This document shows, piece by piece, positions 51,484-61,114 of a stretch of DNA of 64,000 nt. Under the pieces are notes generated by a model. It worked only from the letters and a program-made list of their open reading frames with translations. It had not been told where the DNA came from and searched no databases. This DNA comes from Nitrospinaceae bacterium. Lineage in GTDB: Bacteria; Nitrospinota; Nitrospinia; Nitrospinales; Nitrospinaceae. The DNA lies in NCBI GenBank assembly GCA_028278405.1, contig JANQEK010000018.1, positions 1 through 64,000 on the forward strand, in the 5' to 3' direction. The position numbers and the translations under genes are program-made. How positions within the stretch are numbered: position 1 is the first letter of the stretch; each line of letters opens with the position of its first letter.

Positions 51484-53637
51484 TTACTCCTTGCGGACAA
51501 CCCAGCCTTCCCAGAACATCATGACGGCTAACATCAGGAATAGTAGGGTGGTCAGAGGCACTCCAGCACCGACTGAAGCTGCGTTCAGCGCCTGCTCGGC
51601 CGGGGAATAGCTCACTTGTGTTCCAGGAAAATATTGTGACAGTTCCTTTTCGGAAACTTTACCGGGGGAGGATTCCGCTGGATCGATATTGACGGTAAAA
51701 CTTCCAACTCGTTTGGCATCACCAGGGAGTTGTTTCGGCGTGGGTGAGGGGGAGTCTTCTACGTCGGAGCCGGAGAGGTTCATCCATTGATACAATTCAT
51801 AAACCCCCGGACGATGGGTGTCTTCAAACACCGGAGGCGATTTAGGATTTTTTCTGGCGATGGAAACTTTACCCCCAGGTGCCACGACCAGCGGCGGACG
51901 TTCCATTTCCTCCAACACCAGAGGCGCTCCCACCGCCACGTCGTAGCGGGAAATGTTTTCGAGGCTCTGGGCAGAGTATTTCACCCACCGTTGAATCCAG
52001 GGAAGAAAAGTGGGATGGATGGGAAAGCGGTTCCAGTCCCTGTCCAATGAAGAGACATACAGGATGACTTTGCCTTCGCCGAATTCCGATTCGATCACTG
52101 CGGGAAACTGGTTGCTGAAACGCATGGGTTCCTTAAAGTCTCTATCGCGCCGGGGCTCGACGCTATAGAGAGTCCGGAAAGGGATGCGCTCCATTTCCTT
52201 GAGCATATTTCCGGTAAACACTCTCAAGACCGGATGACTGCTGGGTCGTGCCAGAAGGTGGAATGGTTTGTCCTCGATCCTTACCTGATTGATGGATTTC
52301 AAAACAACCGGAAGGAGCATGCCTAATTTCTCATTATAGTATTTGGGGTCCACCTGATCCCCAAGGCCGATGAACAAAGCGCCTCCCCGTAGCACGAATT
52401 TTTCCAGCTCTTGCTCTAGGCCGATCGCTAGGTCCCGGACATTGCATAAAATGATCACAGAATATTGGTTCAAATCCCGTTCCGAAAATTCCGAAAGCGT
52501 CGACACGGTCGGTTCGATATCGGCCATAGGAGAAGAAAACGGATTGAGGGCCTTTTCGACATAAAACGAGTCATGCTGATGTGCCACACCGCGTGGGTCA
52601 CCGTCCACCACCAGTGCCTTGATCTTATGATCGGGTTGATAAACGAATAGACGACGATTGTCCACCGTCATCGCATCCTCCGGGATTTCTACGTAACCTG
52701 ATACCGGATCGTTATTCAACAAAGGAAATGAGAACTCATGAGTTGCCTCGCCCTTTGCCGGCAGGTCGATCGTACTTTCGCTCTGACGCTTGCCGTTGAC
52801 GAACAGGGTGATCGGGAGTTGCTTGATCGCTCGGTCCGGCAGCACATTGGCGATCGTGGCCTGTACCCGAATGATCCGGCGGTTTGTCAGGAATTCCTGG
52901 CCGAGTTTAACTTTCTTTACGAGAGCCCGGTTGAGCCCTTTCTGGAATCCTGAGAAATCGATGACATTGATCTGGATTCGTGAATCTTCCGTCAACGCTG
53001 CGGGGAACTCATCCCGGTTCCATCCGTTCTGGTCCATGTCGGTCAGGATAAAAATTTGTTTGTTTTCCTGTGGGGCGGTGTTTAACAGATCGACCGCTGC
53101 GGTCACAGCTTTGCCGATGCTGGTGGTGCGGTGGGAGGGACGGGCTGCTTTCAGCCATTTCAGCGTTTTGCCCGGATCTTCCGTCCAGTCCTGTATCATA
53201 CGGGCGGGATTGGATGCCAGCACCAGGCTGAAGGAATGGTTCCCTGGAATTTTTTCGATCAGTTCGTTCAGTGTCTGCGTAGCGTGATGGAACAAAGTTC
53301 CTTGATCGCTCGATGCAGACATACTGTAGGAATCGTCCAGAATAAATACATGGGCGGAGGGGCGCGACATCAGCGTGTTCTGCAATTCCCCGGACGATAG
53401 AATCGGGTTGGCCAGTGCCAGGCATAGAAAACCGATCGCCAGACAACGCAAAAGCAAGAGCAGCAGTTTGTTGGGGCGGGACTTGCGCACCGATCGTTTC
53501 TGCGCCTGTTGCAGCAGGTAAACTGCAGAAAACTTCAGGCGGGTCTGCTGGCGGCGGGTCAGCAAGTGAATCAGGATCGGAAGTGCCAATCCCAGCAATC
53601 CCAACAGGTACCACGGAGATGTGAAACTGAAATTCAT
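51484..53637 (-). CDS. BatA-like membrane protein with von Willebrand A domain
   Basis: A 717-residue protein. The N-terminal BatA segment (FTSPWYLLGLLGLALPILIHLLTRR) has two helices (about 8-26 and 59-78). A VWA domain follows (about 92-250) with the MIDAS motif DDSYS. A large periplasmic region and a C-terminal helix (about 692-711) complete it. Such proteins pair with DUF58 and MoxR ATPases in envelope-stress or chaperone systems. DUF58 is directly upstream with a 4-base overlap. The moxR gene is missing here. Confidence 0.85.
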   Translation of the reverse strand: MNFSFTSPWYLLGLLGLALPILIHLLTRRQQTRLKFSAVYLLQQAQKRSVRKSRPNKLLLLLLRCLAIGFLCLALANPILSSGELQNTLMSRPSAHVFILDDSYSMSASSDQGTLFHHATQTLNELIEKIPGNHSFSLVLASNPARMIQDWTEDPGKTLKWLKAARPSHRTTSIGKAVTAAVDLLNTAPQENKQIFILTDMDQNGWNRDEFPAALTEDSRIQINVIDFSGFQKGLNRALVKKVKLGQEFLTNRRIIRVQATIANVLPDRAIKQLPITLFVNGKRQSESTIDLPAKGEATHEFSFPLLNNDPVSGYVEIPEDAMTVDNRRLFVYQPDHKIKALVVDGDPRGVAHQHDSFYVEKALNPFSSPMADIEPTVSTLSEFSERDLNQYSVIILCNVRDLAIGLEQELEKFVLRGGALFIGLGDQVDPKYYNEKLGMLLPVVLKSINQVRIEDKPFHLLARPSSHPVLRVFTGNMLKEMERIPFRTLYSVEPRRDRDFKEPMRFSNQFPAVIESEFGEGKVILYVSSLDRDWNRFPIHPTFLPWIQRWVKYSAQSLENISRYDVAVGAPLVLEEMERPPLVVAPGGKVSIARKNPKSPPVFEDTHRPGVYELYQWMNLSGSDVEDSPSPTPKQLPGDAKRVGSFTVNIDPAESSPGKVSEKELSQYFPGTQVSYSPAEQALNAASVGAGVPLTTLLFLMLAVMMFWEGWVVRKE

Positions 53638-54551
53638 ATTTTTCGCAAACTTTTTCGGCGGAGAAGATAATACCGTAACACCTGTTCCAAAGGCGTGGTG
53701 GTTTCCAAAAACAGATAATCGATGCCCAAAGTCGGACAGTTCTTTTTATAGAACTCAATCTGCTCCTGAATGGCTTTCTGGTATTGTTGACGTACGTCGA
53801 ACGGGTCCAGTCCCAAGTCCGGATCATCCTCCAAGGATTCAAAAACCAGGTCTCCTTCAAAGGGCAGGGTAACTTCGTCCGGGTGCAGAATGTGAAACAG
53901 GATGACTTCCAGTCCACGTGAGTTCAGCATTTTGAGAGTTTTGAATATATCGTCTTCCCGCGTCAGCAGATCGGAAACTAAAATCAGCATGCCGCGTCCC
54001 GGCAGGCGTTCGATCAAATTGCCCACCACTTCTTCCACCCGGGTAATTCCTTTGAACTCCATATCCTGTAGCCCGTGCAGAATATTCTGGAAGTGTGAAG
54101 GTTTGGACCGTGGAGGAAGGTGCGACACGACTTCATCGTTGAATAGAGTCAACCCTACGGCATCAAATTGCTTGAGCAGCAGATACCCCATCGCTGCGAC
54201 CAGCGTGCGGGCATAATCCCTTTTATCCATGCCGGGAGATTTGGAATCGGGTGAGCGGTAGGCCATGGACCCGCTAGCATCGAGCAAAAGGGTGCATTTT
54301 AGATTGGTCGATTGTTCGAACTGCTTGACATGGTATTTGTCTGTTTTGCCCACTACCTTCCAGTCAATATGGCGAATATCGTCCCCCGGCGAATAGTCCT
54401 TATACTCCGCAAATTCAACGCTGGAGCCCTTGTGCGGGCTCCTGTGATGACCCGACAACAGGCCTTCGACCAGTTGAATCGCGCGGATGCTGAGCGAGGA
54501 AATTTCAGATAGGGTTTCCGGTGCGTAACTGAATTGGGTGTTTTCCGCCAC
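53634..54551 (-). CDS. DUF58 domain protein (VWA-like)
   Basis: A 305-residue DUF58 protein. Seen: the N-terminal LLSGHHRSPHKGSSVEFAEYKDYSPGDDIRHIDWKV signature region and a VWA-like fold with MIDAS motif LDASGSM. There are no membrane segments. It heads a minus-strand operon with the BatA-like gene. In most genomes a MoxR AAA+ ATPase precedes it; here the 286 bp upstream (54552-54837) contain no gene. Confidence 0.92.
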   Translation of the reverse strand: MAENTQFSYAPETLSEISSLSIRAIQLVEGLLSGHHRSPHKGSSVEFAEYKDYSPGDDIRHIDWKVVGKTDKYHVKQFEQSTNLKCTLLLDASGSMAYRSPDSKSPGMDKRDYARTLVAAMGYLLLKQFDAVGLTLFNDEVVSHLPPRSKPSHFQNILHGLQDMEFKGITRVEEVVGNLIERLPGRGMLILVSDLLTREDDIFKTLKMLNSRGLEVILFHILHPDEVTLPFEGDLVFESLEDDPDLGLDPFDVRQQYQKAIQEQIEFYKKNCPTLGIDYLFLETTTPLEQVLRYYLLRRKSLRKI

Positions 54552-54837
54552 AAGTTTCTCCGATGGATATCATACGACCTTGAAGATATTATGTTGCTTT
54601 CCCGGGAATACATCAAGCTACGATTGAATGAGGGGCTGGGGCTGGAAGGGGAGGTGGGCACCTCAAGGAAGCTGGAACCGGGAAATGGTTTCTTTTCCTT
54701 TGCCTGAATAGAACATCACTAAGGGCAACTATTTGATTTTTTGGCCTTATTAAATCCGGTGTATCCATGTTTTGATTTTTCGTGTTACACTGAAAAACCA
54801 ATCCATAAAGGGTATACAGGAGAGAATTGGAATCGCC

Positions 54838-55410
54838 ATGAGCAAGCCATTTAATGATGAACCGGTGGAGCAGCTGATCCCCAAATTGCTGTCCAAAGAT
54901 GGCAAAACGCTGGATCTTCGGCTCAAATATATCGGGGATGACGGCTTGAAAACAGTGGCTGAAACCGAGGCTCTCCAGGGGTTGGAAGTGTTGAATCTGG
55001 AGCGCAACAATATCGGTCCGGAGGGAATCCGGGCGTTAGCCGACTCCCAGGTGATTGCCGGGCTCACCGAGCTTCATCTGGAGCGGAACGATCTTGGAGA
55101 TGAGGGGACCCGCATCATTGCGGAATCCGCTAATTTCTCCAATTTGAAATACTTGAATTTGTGGAAAAACAAAGTGGGAGCCGAAGGGGTGAAGGCTCTC
55201 GCCCAGTCGTTATATCTTTCCCGCCTGGTGAGGTTGGATGTAGCGCAGAATAACATCGGTGATGAAGGGGCTCGTGCCTTTTCAGAATCACTGACACTTT
55301 CTGACCTGAAATACCTGGATGTTTTTGGCAATGGCATCAGTGAGGAAGGTCAGGAGTTATTGAAAAATGCTGAGGGGTTGGGCAAAGTTCAAGACATGAT
55401 TTTGGCCTGA
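54838..55410 (+). CDS. Ribonuclease-inhibitor-type leucine-rich repeat protein
   Basis: A cytoplasmic-looking 190-residue protein without signal peptide, built of five LRRs of about 28 residues from 26 to 172 (LEVLNLERNNIGPEGIRALADS and its relatives). The RI-like repeat with N-x-I-G-x-E-G is common in eukaryotes and scattered in bacteria. The ATG at 54838 is chosen; an upstream ATG at 54772 adds 22 residues of low complexity. The following small membrane protein gene begins 29 bp later. Function unknown; such proteins bind other proteins. Confidence 0.8.
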   Translation: MSKPFNDEPVEQLIPKLLSKDGKTLDLRLKYIGDDGLKTVAETEALQGLEVLNLERNNIGPEGIRALADSQVIAGLTELHLERNDLGDEGTRIIAESANFSNLKYLNLWKNKVGAEGVKALAQSLYLSRLVRLDVAQNNIGDEGARAFSESLTLSDLKYLDVFGNGISEEGQELLKNAEGLGKVQDMILA

Positions 55411-55439
55411 TCTTCACAATATTAATTTTGGAGGAGGAA

Positions 55440-55838
55440 ATGAATTTGTTTACGCAATGGAGAAAAGGCGGAGCACTTGTGCTGGGTTTGTTGTCGGTCA
55501 TTATATTTACACTTACCACAAATGTACTTTTTGAGCCCGCCACTGTTTGGGCGGAAACTTCCGAGATGTCAGAGGAAGCCACTGACGAGGCGGCTGACAC
55601 TTCTACCGGTTTTTTCAGCACTATCATCAATTGGATCAAGAGCGTCACTGGTGCGGTGAACAAAATGTGGGGAATGGAAAACGGCAGTGGAGTGGCGATG
55701 GTGGTGAACGGAGTTTTTTACCTGCTTCTTATTGCGGGCACTTTATTTGCCGGGAAACTGGTTTTCAATATTATCAATGAAACGTTAAATCGTAAAGTTG
55801 ATGAGAAATATGAAAAGCCTTCTTTTCGAAAAAAATAA
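55440..55838 (+). CDS. Small exported membrane protein of unknown function
   Basis: A 132-residue protein with a signal sequence or first helix (about 12-37, ending PATVWAE), an acidic Glu/Asp/Thr stretch, and a second helix (about 86-110). A charged tail ends in KPSFRKK. The ATG at 55440 sits right behind GGAGGAGG. The in-frame TTG at 55428 would be part of that ribosome site. It is downstream of the LRR gene and likely co-transcribed. No family recognised. Confidence 0.75.
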   Translation: MNLFTQWRKGGALVLGLLSVIIFTLTTNVLFEPATVWAETSEMSEEATDEAADTSTGFFSTIINWIKSVTGAVNKMWGMENGSGVAMVVNGVFYLLLIAGTLFAGKLVFNIINETLNRKVDEKYEKPSFRKK

Positions 55839-55879
55839 TTCCCTGCCTCCTCGTGGGCTGAGTGCAGTGTGGAAAAGTC

Positions 55880-58495
55880 TTACTCCCAGCCCGAATCGGA
55901 CAAATGAATAAAAGGCCCCTCGCGGCCTTCGAGGAAAATTCGCGTTTGTTCGAGTCCCGCCCGATAATTCTTCCGGGCAAAAGCTTCTGCTCCAGGTCCC
56001 AGGTACCTCTGGGAAAAAATTGAAATTCTCTGTGCGGTCCGTACTTCATAATTCCTTTTTAAGCTAATCAGTTCTTCCGGCTCAATTCTCTTCGCGGGAG
56101 GAAATTGCCCGATTCTGTGCTGCAATAGATTTACAAACGATTCATCGGTTTCCCGTTTCAACGGCGGAACCAGGGTTGCCGGAGAGTGTTCCAACAAAGG
56201 GTGGTTGTCGGTAATCATTGAAGCGTGCTTCAGCCAGGGAGCCAACGGTTTTCCGTCGGTCAGATAAAAATCCATCATATCCAGAAAACTGAAGATTCCA
56301 ATTTGCTGTGCCATCCCCCGCAGTCCTTCATTTTTCATCAAACCCTTGAAACGAACCCTATCGAGTACTTGAGGTTCGTCCGATCCCACCAGAAGAACGA
56401 TACGTGTCAGGTAACTGTTCCACACGCTGGTATGGGGAAATACGGCTTGAAAGGTTTTTATAATAGCCTGAGCGTCCGCTGATCCCACCAGGTGCAGGGG
56501 AAGCCATTGCATCATCAATCCTCCGGGGTTCAACCGGGCGCGGGACTGCTCGTAAAATTCCCTGGAATACAGGTTGTTGACTCCCGCTTGTACCGGCGAC
56601 ATCGGCTCCAGGGTGATCACATCATACCGCTCATCGGTCCAGCGGATGAATCCGCGTGCGTCCTGATAAGTCAAATGCACATTGTTGCGGTTGATGGCGT
56701 CGTGATTCCACTGCGAAAACCAATGCGCCATGGAAACGACGTTGCGATCAATTTCCACACCGTCAACCGCAACTCCCGGAAAACGCGCTACGGTTCCCAG
56801 TGTGTTGCCGGTGCCGAAGCACATGACCAGGGCACGTTTCGGATCGGGATGCAGGATCATCGGCACGAATCCCATGGCCTGCATATAGGCGCTTCCGCCG
56901 ACCGAGTGGGAGACGGTTGCCGTACTGAACCCATCTACGTATAAAGTCCGCGCACCGGATTCCTGATCCTCCACCACACTCAGAGTCGAGAAATTGCCCT
57001 CTTTGTAGTCGAGCAGTTTCAAGTTTTCAGGTTGCGAGTTGATTTCCACGCGGGACAAATTGTTTTCACCCAGCCGTTGTCCCGACATCTTTGGCGTGAA
57101 CACGGTATAACCGCCGAAAACAATCAAACTGCCCACGACCAGCGCCATTCCCCATTGCCCGGGACGGTTGCCCCGGTACCAGGCCAAACCCGCCAGGCTC
57201 AACAGGATCAGTGCGGCATATAAGATGAAAAGGGATTGTTGTATTCCCCACAGAGGCACTAATAGAAAGGGAGTGAGCAGGGTTCCCAGAATACCGCCGA
57301 GGGTGTTGATGGCATAGCTGTTGCCCAACGTGCCGGTCACATTGCCGAAGAAATTGAAATGGATATGATTGGCCAAGGGATACACCAGGCCGAATCCCAA
57401 GGTAGGAAGAATCATCAAAGCGAAGGCGGCCAGCGATCGTATCATTAGAGTACGTCCGGGGGTATTGTCAACCGAGTAAAATAGTTGGTCGATTTTCAGC
57501 GTCCATTCTGTAAGATTGTCCAATACGGGAAACATCAACAAGCAGAGCAGGCCAATGCTCAATTCCACCGCGAGGAATTTGAGAATCCACCGGGACCGGC
57601 CCAGCAGTTTTTCAGCCACCAGGCTTCCCAGTGCGATACCGAATAAAAACGTGGCCAGAATAATGGCGAAAGAATAGAGCGAACTTCCCAGTGGGAACAC
57701 CAGCACACGTGTCCACAATATTTCACTCGCCAAAGCCACCAATCCTGAAAAACCAAATATCACCAGAAGAAGTAAGCCCAGTCCGTGCGAAGGGACATCT
57801 TCCTCTATTGCAGATTTCTGCCGGTGCGAAGAAGTTGTTTCCTGGGCTCTCTCCGGTTTCCAAAGCCAGCAGAGAACGAAGACCACGGCGTTTAGGATCA
57901 CCGCACTCAGATTGGTCCCTTGAATTCCCAGAAACTGCATTCCCAAAAACTGGGTGTACAAAACCCCGGCAACTGCGCCGAAGGTGTTGATCGCATAAAG
58001 GAGCGACAGGTCGGAAAAAATTTTCGAGTTTTCAGAACCGATGGACCAGCTTCCGATTACCGGCAGGGTGGCTCCCATCAGGAATGTGGCGGGAAGCATC
58101 AGCAACGCACTGAGAATGAATTCGATAAAGTGCCGGGAAAATCCCGATCCGACAACCGGATCGATCAGATGGGGATAGATAAATGACAAAGCCTTCAGCA
58201 ACCAGGGGAACATCAGGGCATAGAGTCCGATGCCCGCTTCCAGAAAGCCGTACAGCCGAACGAGATGGGTCTTCTCCCGTCCCGGCCTCTGCAGGTATTT
58301 CGAAATGCCCCACGCACCCAGGGCCAATCCCATCATAAACGCGCATAGAACCGCGCTGATGGCGTACAGGGTGCCGCCAAACACCAGCCGCAACTGCTTG
58401 ATCCAGATCAGCTCATAGGTGAGGCTGGTCAGGCCGGAAAGAAACAGGCAAAAATACGGAATAAATTTGGAAGAGAAGGGACGGGCCAAAGGCAT
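55880..58495 (-). CDS. Fused MFS-like membrane / spermidine-synthase-like protein
   Basis: A membrane protein of 871 residues. The N-terminal part carries about a dozen helices (LTYELIWIKQLRLVFGGTLY opening), and the C-terminal half is a spermidine-synthase-like methyltransferase fold (ALVMCFGTGNTLG, VDGVEIDRNVV, YDVITLEPMSP). The Asp of the usual catalytic pair is Glu in the LEPMSP motif, so polyamine synthesis is doubtful. The ATG at 58495 begins the conserved part; an ATG at 58567 adds 24 residues. Reaction unknown for this fused family. Confidence 0.85.
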   Translation of the reverse strand: MPLARPFSSKFIPYFCLFLSGLTSLTYELIWIKQLRLVFGGTLYAISAVLCAFMMGLALGAWGISKYLQRPGREKTHLVRLYGFLEAGIGLYALMFPWLLKALSFIYPHLIDPVVGSGFSRHFIEFILSALLMLPATFLMGATLPVIGSWSIGSENSKIFSDLSLLYAINTFGAVAGVLYTQFLGMQFLGIQGTNLSAVILNAVVFVLCWLWKPERAQETTSSHRQKSAIEEDVPSHGLGLLLLVIFGFSGLVALASEILWTRVLVFPLGSSLYSFAIILATFLFGIALGSLVAEKLLGRSRWILKFLAVELSIGLLCLLMFPVLDNLTEWTLKIDQLFYSVDNTPGRTLMIRSLAAFALMILPTLGFGLVYPLANHIHFNFFGNVTGTLGNSYAINTLGGILGTLLTPFLLVPLWGIQQSLFILYAALILLSLAGLAWYRGNRPGQWGMALVVGSLIVFGGYTVFTPKMSGQRLGENNLSRVEINSQPENLKLLDYKEGNFSTLSVVEDQESGARTLYVDGFSTATVSHSVGGSAYMQAMGFVPMILHPDPKRALVMCFGTGNTLGTVARFPGVAVDGVEIDRNVVSMAHWFSQWNHDAINRNNVHLTYQDARGFIRWTDERYDVITLEPMSPVQAGVNNLYSREFYEQSRARLNPGGLMMQWLPLHLVGSADAQAIIKTFQAVFPHTSVWNSYLTRIVLLVGSDEPQVLDRVRFKGLMKNEGLRGMAQQIGIFSFLDMMDFYLTDGKPLAPWLKHASMITDNHPLLEHSPATLVPPLKRETDESFVNLLQHRIGQFPPAKRIEPEELISLKRNYEVRTAQRISIFSQRYLGPGAEAFARKNYRAGLEQTRIFLEGREGPFIHLSDSGWE

Positions 58496-58755
58496 GGTAG
58501 AGCGCCGGGAAAAGGTTTTCGGGATTGTCACACATGCTGAAAGGGGAGTCAACTTGCCCCGTTGCAACCCGATCTAAACGATGGTAGCCTTGGGGAACTT
58601 TCACAATTCGTTCAAAACGGTGGGTTGCCTCAAGGGTATCACCGTTAATGGTTGTCAAAAATTCAGGGGAAATTCTCCGCTTGCGCCCCAAGGTCATCGA
58701 TTGCGGTTGAGTGTCAGCCAATTCCCCCCTCCGGGCAGGAGGTCGAATTTCCGCT

Positions 58756-59160
58756 ATGAAATTGAACCAAAGAGTGATATGTTCCCTGCTTTTCTTTTTG
58801 GGATGGTCCGTACCCTCGCTCCTGTTCGCCGATCCGGGTAAGGCTCTGTTCAAGGAAAAGCATTGCGCCCTATGCCACAATGTTAACAATCCGGGAACGG
58901 TATTTGCTCCTGCATGCCCCGGATTGAAGGGCGTGCGCCACCGGCACAGCAAGGAATGGGTCCGCAAATGGTTGAAAGACCCTTCTGCAGTCTGGGCCGG
59001 GAATGATGCGGATGTACGGGACATCAACGCCCGTTACTTTCGCTATCGGGGAAGCCGTCCCAAACCGCGGGAAAGCTTTATGGCTACGATCATCGGCAAG
59101 AAAGTCGTGCTGACGGATGAAGAGATCGAAGTATTGATTGACTATCTATGGAAACTATAA
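58756..59160 (+). CDS. Periplasmic c-type cytochrome (monohaem)
   Basis: A 134-residue exported cytochrome c. Signal peptide about 1-25; haem motif C37-A-L-C40-H41; probable distal ligand M109 in SFMATIIGKK. The rest has the class I fold ending in EIEVLIDYLWKL. An extra cysteine lies at about 54. The ATG at 58756 is chosen over an upstream in-frame start, which spoils the signal. It depends on the ccm genes at 6-12 kb for maturation. The electron partner is unknown. Confidence 0.92.
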   Translation: MKLNQRVICSLLFFLGWSVPSLLFADPGKALFKEKHCALCHNVNNPGTVFAPACPGLKGVRHRHSKEWVRKWLKDPSAVWAGNDADVRDINARYFRYRGSRPKPRESFMATIIGKKVVLTDEEIEVLIDYLWKL

Positions 59161-59212
59161 GAAGGGCCGAGTACGCGCCGTTCCCACTTTTAATACCTTT
59201 GGAGCCACACGC

Positions 59213-60259
59213 ATGTTAAAGCCATCAGGTTGGATAATTGGAATCGTTTTATTGATCAGTTTTGTGTTGACCGCACCCCTCCGGGCCGTAGAACCCCTGG
59301 GCGGCCAGGACCTCACAGCGGACATGAATATTCCCGGGGTCGTTGCCAAGGTCAATGACGTGGAACTGCGTTCCGACTACATCCGCTTCCGGTTGAATCT
59401 CGATATGCGCCGCATCGGTCAGAACCTGAACGCCCAGCAGAAGGCCAAGCTGGCACAGACCATCATCGAAAAGGAAATCGTGCGTGAGCTCATGTATCAG
59501 GAAGGTCAGGCCAAAGGGAGTGGAGTATCTTCTGAGACGATTGAAAAGGAAATGCAGGAATTCAAAAAGTCCTATGGAACGAATGAAGAATTTCAGAAAG
59601 CTTTAAAACAACGCGGGATCACCGAGGACGAACTCAAAAAAGGTATCGAAGTCGATCTGATCGCCAAAAATCTACTCGACGACCGGGTCAAAGGTAAGGT
59701 GCATATCACGGACACTCAGGTCAAAAAGTTTTATGAAGACAAGAAAGAAAGTTTCCATCGTCCCGAATCCTTCCGGGCGCGCCATATTTTCGTTGCCTAT
59801 GTTCCTTTCGAAGTGGTGCAGAACACCCCGCCTGAGGAATTGAAAGAAAAAGCTGATGGATATCGTGCAGCGTCTAAAAAGAAAATCGACGAGGTCTATG
59901 GAAAAGTCAAGTCGGGGGGGAATTTTGAAGAGCTGGCCAAGAAATACTCGGAAGACGCAGGCAGCGCTAGTAAGGGAGGCGACCTCGACTTCATATACAA
60001 GGGAGTGTTTGATCCCATGTTTGACAAGGCTGTTGCCAAATTGAAAATCGGCGAGACCAGCGATATTGTCGAAACCGAGTACGGCTACCACATCATTCAA
60101 TTGATGGAAACCAAACCTTCTGACTATGCGCCTTTCAAAGAGGTGGAGGAATCCATTCAAAAACATCTATTTATGACCGAAGCCCAGAAACTGGTCGGAC
60201 GCTATATCGAGGCGCTTCGAAAAAAAGCCGCTATTATTGTTTATTATCGTGGGCAATAA
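59213..60259 (+). CDS. Exported parvulin-type peptidyl-prolyl isomerase
   Basis: A 348-residue periplasmic folding factor of the SurA/PpiD/PrsA kind. Signal peptide about 1-25. An N-terminal SurA-like chaperone domain follows (about 40-190), with a PpiC parvulin domain (about 190-315) including RARHIFVAY, FEELAKKYSEDAGSASKGGDLDF and EYGYHIIQL. The start at 59213 follows GGAG by 8 bases. It lies 52 bp after the cytochrome gene and probably shares its transcript. Confidence 0.92.
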   Translation: MLKPSGWIIGIVLLISFVLTAPLRAVEPLGGQDLTADMNIPGVVAKVNDVELRSDYIRFRLNLDMRRIGQNLNAQQKAKLAQTIIEKEIVRELMYQEGQAKGSGVSSETIEKEMQEFKKSYGTNEEFQKALKQRGITEDELKKGIEVDLIAKNLLDDRVKGKVHITDTQVKKFYEDKKESFHRPESFRARHIFVAYVPFEVVQNTPPEELKEKADGYRAASKKKIDEVYGKVKSGGNFEELAKKYSEDAGSASKGGDLDFIYKGVFDPMFDKAVAKLKIGETSDIVETEYGYHIIQLMETKPSDYAPFKEVEESIQKHLFMTEAQKLVGRYIEALRKKAAIIVYYRGQ

Positions 60260-60278
60260 GAACCCTCGACCTCCTCTG

Positions 60279-60287
60279 TGATACAAT
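60279..60287 (+). promoter_or_regulatory. Extended -10 promoter before the DUF3386 gene
   Basis: TG-A-TACAAT (60279-60287), an extended -10 with five of six consensus bases; no -35 is needed. It lies about 90 bp before the ATG at 60385, which itself follows GAGGAG. Confidence 0.5.
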
Positions 60288-60384
60288 AACCGCTTCCAGA
60301 AAAAGCTGGCTGGTCGACTCAGTTCGTTCCGGTCATTTGAAGATCCACACAAACAACCTTTACATATATTGAGGAGTTCGTTTA

Positions 60385-61062
60385 ATGGCTACCTATACCA
60401 AAGAACAGGACGTCGCTACCACGCAGGAGGACGATCCGAAGGCACGTGAAGCCCTGCGCGAAGTGTTCGGTAATACCGCTCGATGGAATGCCGACTTCAA
60501 AGGGTTCACCGCAGATATCAATGTGAACATCAACGGCAAGGAAGAAACCGGAACGGTCACCGTCAAAGGTCCCAAAGAAATCGAAACGACGATCCAGGAA
60601 GAGGCGGCGAAGGAATTTGCCACGGAAAACCTGGCGTCCATCGCCATGCACCGCGGACCCCGTTCATTCGATGAATCCGACGGCAAATACAAACTGGCAT
60701 TCGGGGACGACGGCACGCATCCGCTGGGACGCAGTATTGTCATGGGCGGCGACGGCATGGGATCGTTTTACCGGGTGAAAGACGGCCGTATCCAGCAGAT
60801 TAACCGCAAGTCTCCACGTTTCTCGTTTTCCATCAATATCGAGGAAAGCGTGAAGAATCCCGAAGACAAGTTCCTGACCAGAAAGTATTCGGTATATTAT
60901 TTTAATCCGGAAAACAACGCGCTGAAAAACGTTGAAAGTTACACCGACCATTATGCGCGCGTCGATGCGTATGACCTGCCGGAACAGCGGCGCATCATCG
61001 ATTGTCAGGAAGGAAACGTCGTGGTCAACACCATGACCCTCAGCAATCACAAAATGCTTTAA
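60385..61062 (+). CDS. DUF3386 family protein
   Basis: A 225-residue cytoplasmic protein. It matches what I recall of DUF3386: AREALREVFGNTARWNADFKGFTADI, the AIHR/IAMHRGPRSFDES stretch, and an MGGDGMGSFYRV-type segment. The family is found mainly in cyanobacteria, with plant and a few bacterial members. No enzyme motifs are known. It ends at a bidirectional terminator and starts from its own promoter. Confidence 0.8.
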   Translation: MATYTKEQDVATTQEDDPKAREALREVFGNTARWNADFKGFTADINVNINGKEETGTVTVKGPKEIETTIQEEAAKEFATENLASIAMHRGPRSFDESDGKYKLAFGDDGTHPLGRSIVMGGDGMGSFYRVKDGRIQQINRKSPRFSFSINIEESVKNPEDKFLTRKYSVYYFNPENNALKNVESYTDHYARVDAYDLPEQRRIIDCQEGNVVVNTMTLSNHKML

Positions 61063-61082
61063 GCATTTATTCGTTTTAGTAG

Positions 61083-61114
61083 AAACCCCGCTTGTTTTTC
61101 GAGTGGGGTTTTTT
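61083..61114. terminator. Terminator between convergent DUF3386 and nucleotidyltransferase genes
   Basis: AAACCCCGCT (61083-61092) pairs with AGTGGGGTTT (61102-61111), a 10-bp stem with one G-T pair, followed by T residues. The reverse strand also has A/T flanks, and the stop of the minus-strand gene lies in the T tract, so it may serve both genes. Confidence 0.85.

Noticed and set aside
55880-58495. A genuine polyamine-making spermidine synthase
   Set aside because: It is fused to about a dozen membrane helices, and the Asp of the catalytic pair is Glu in LEPMSP, so the substrate is left open.
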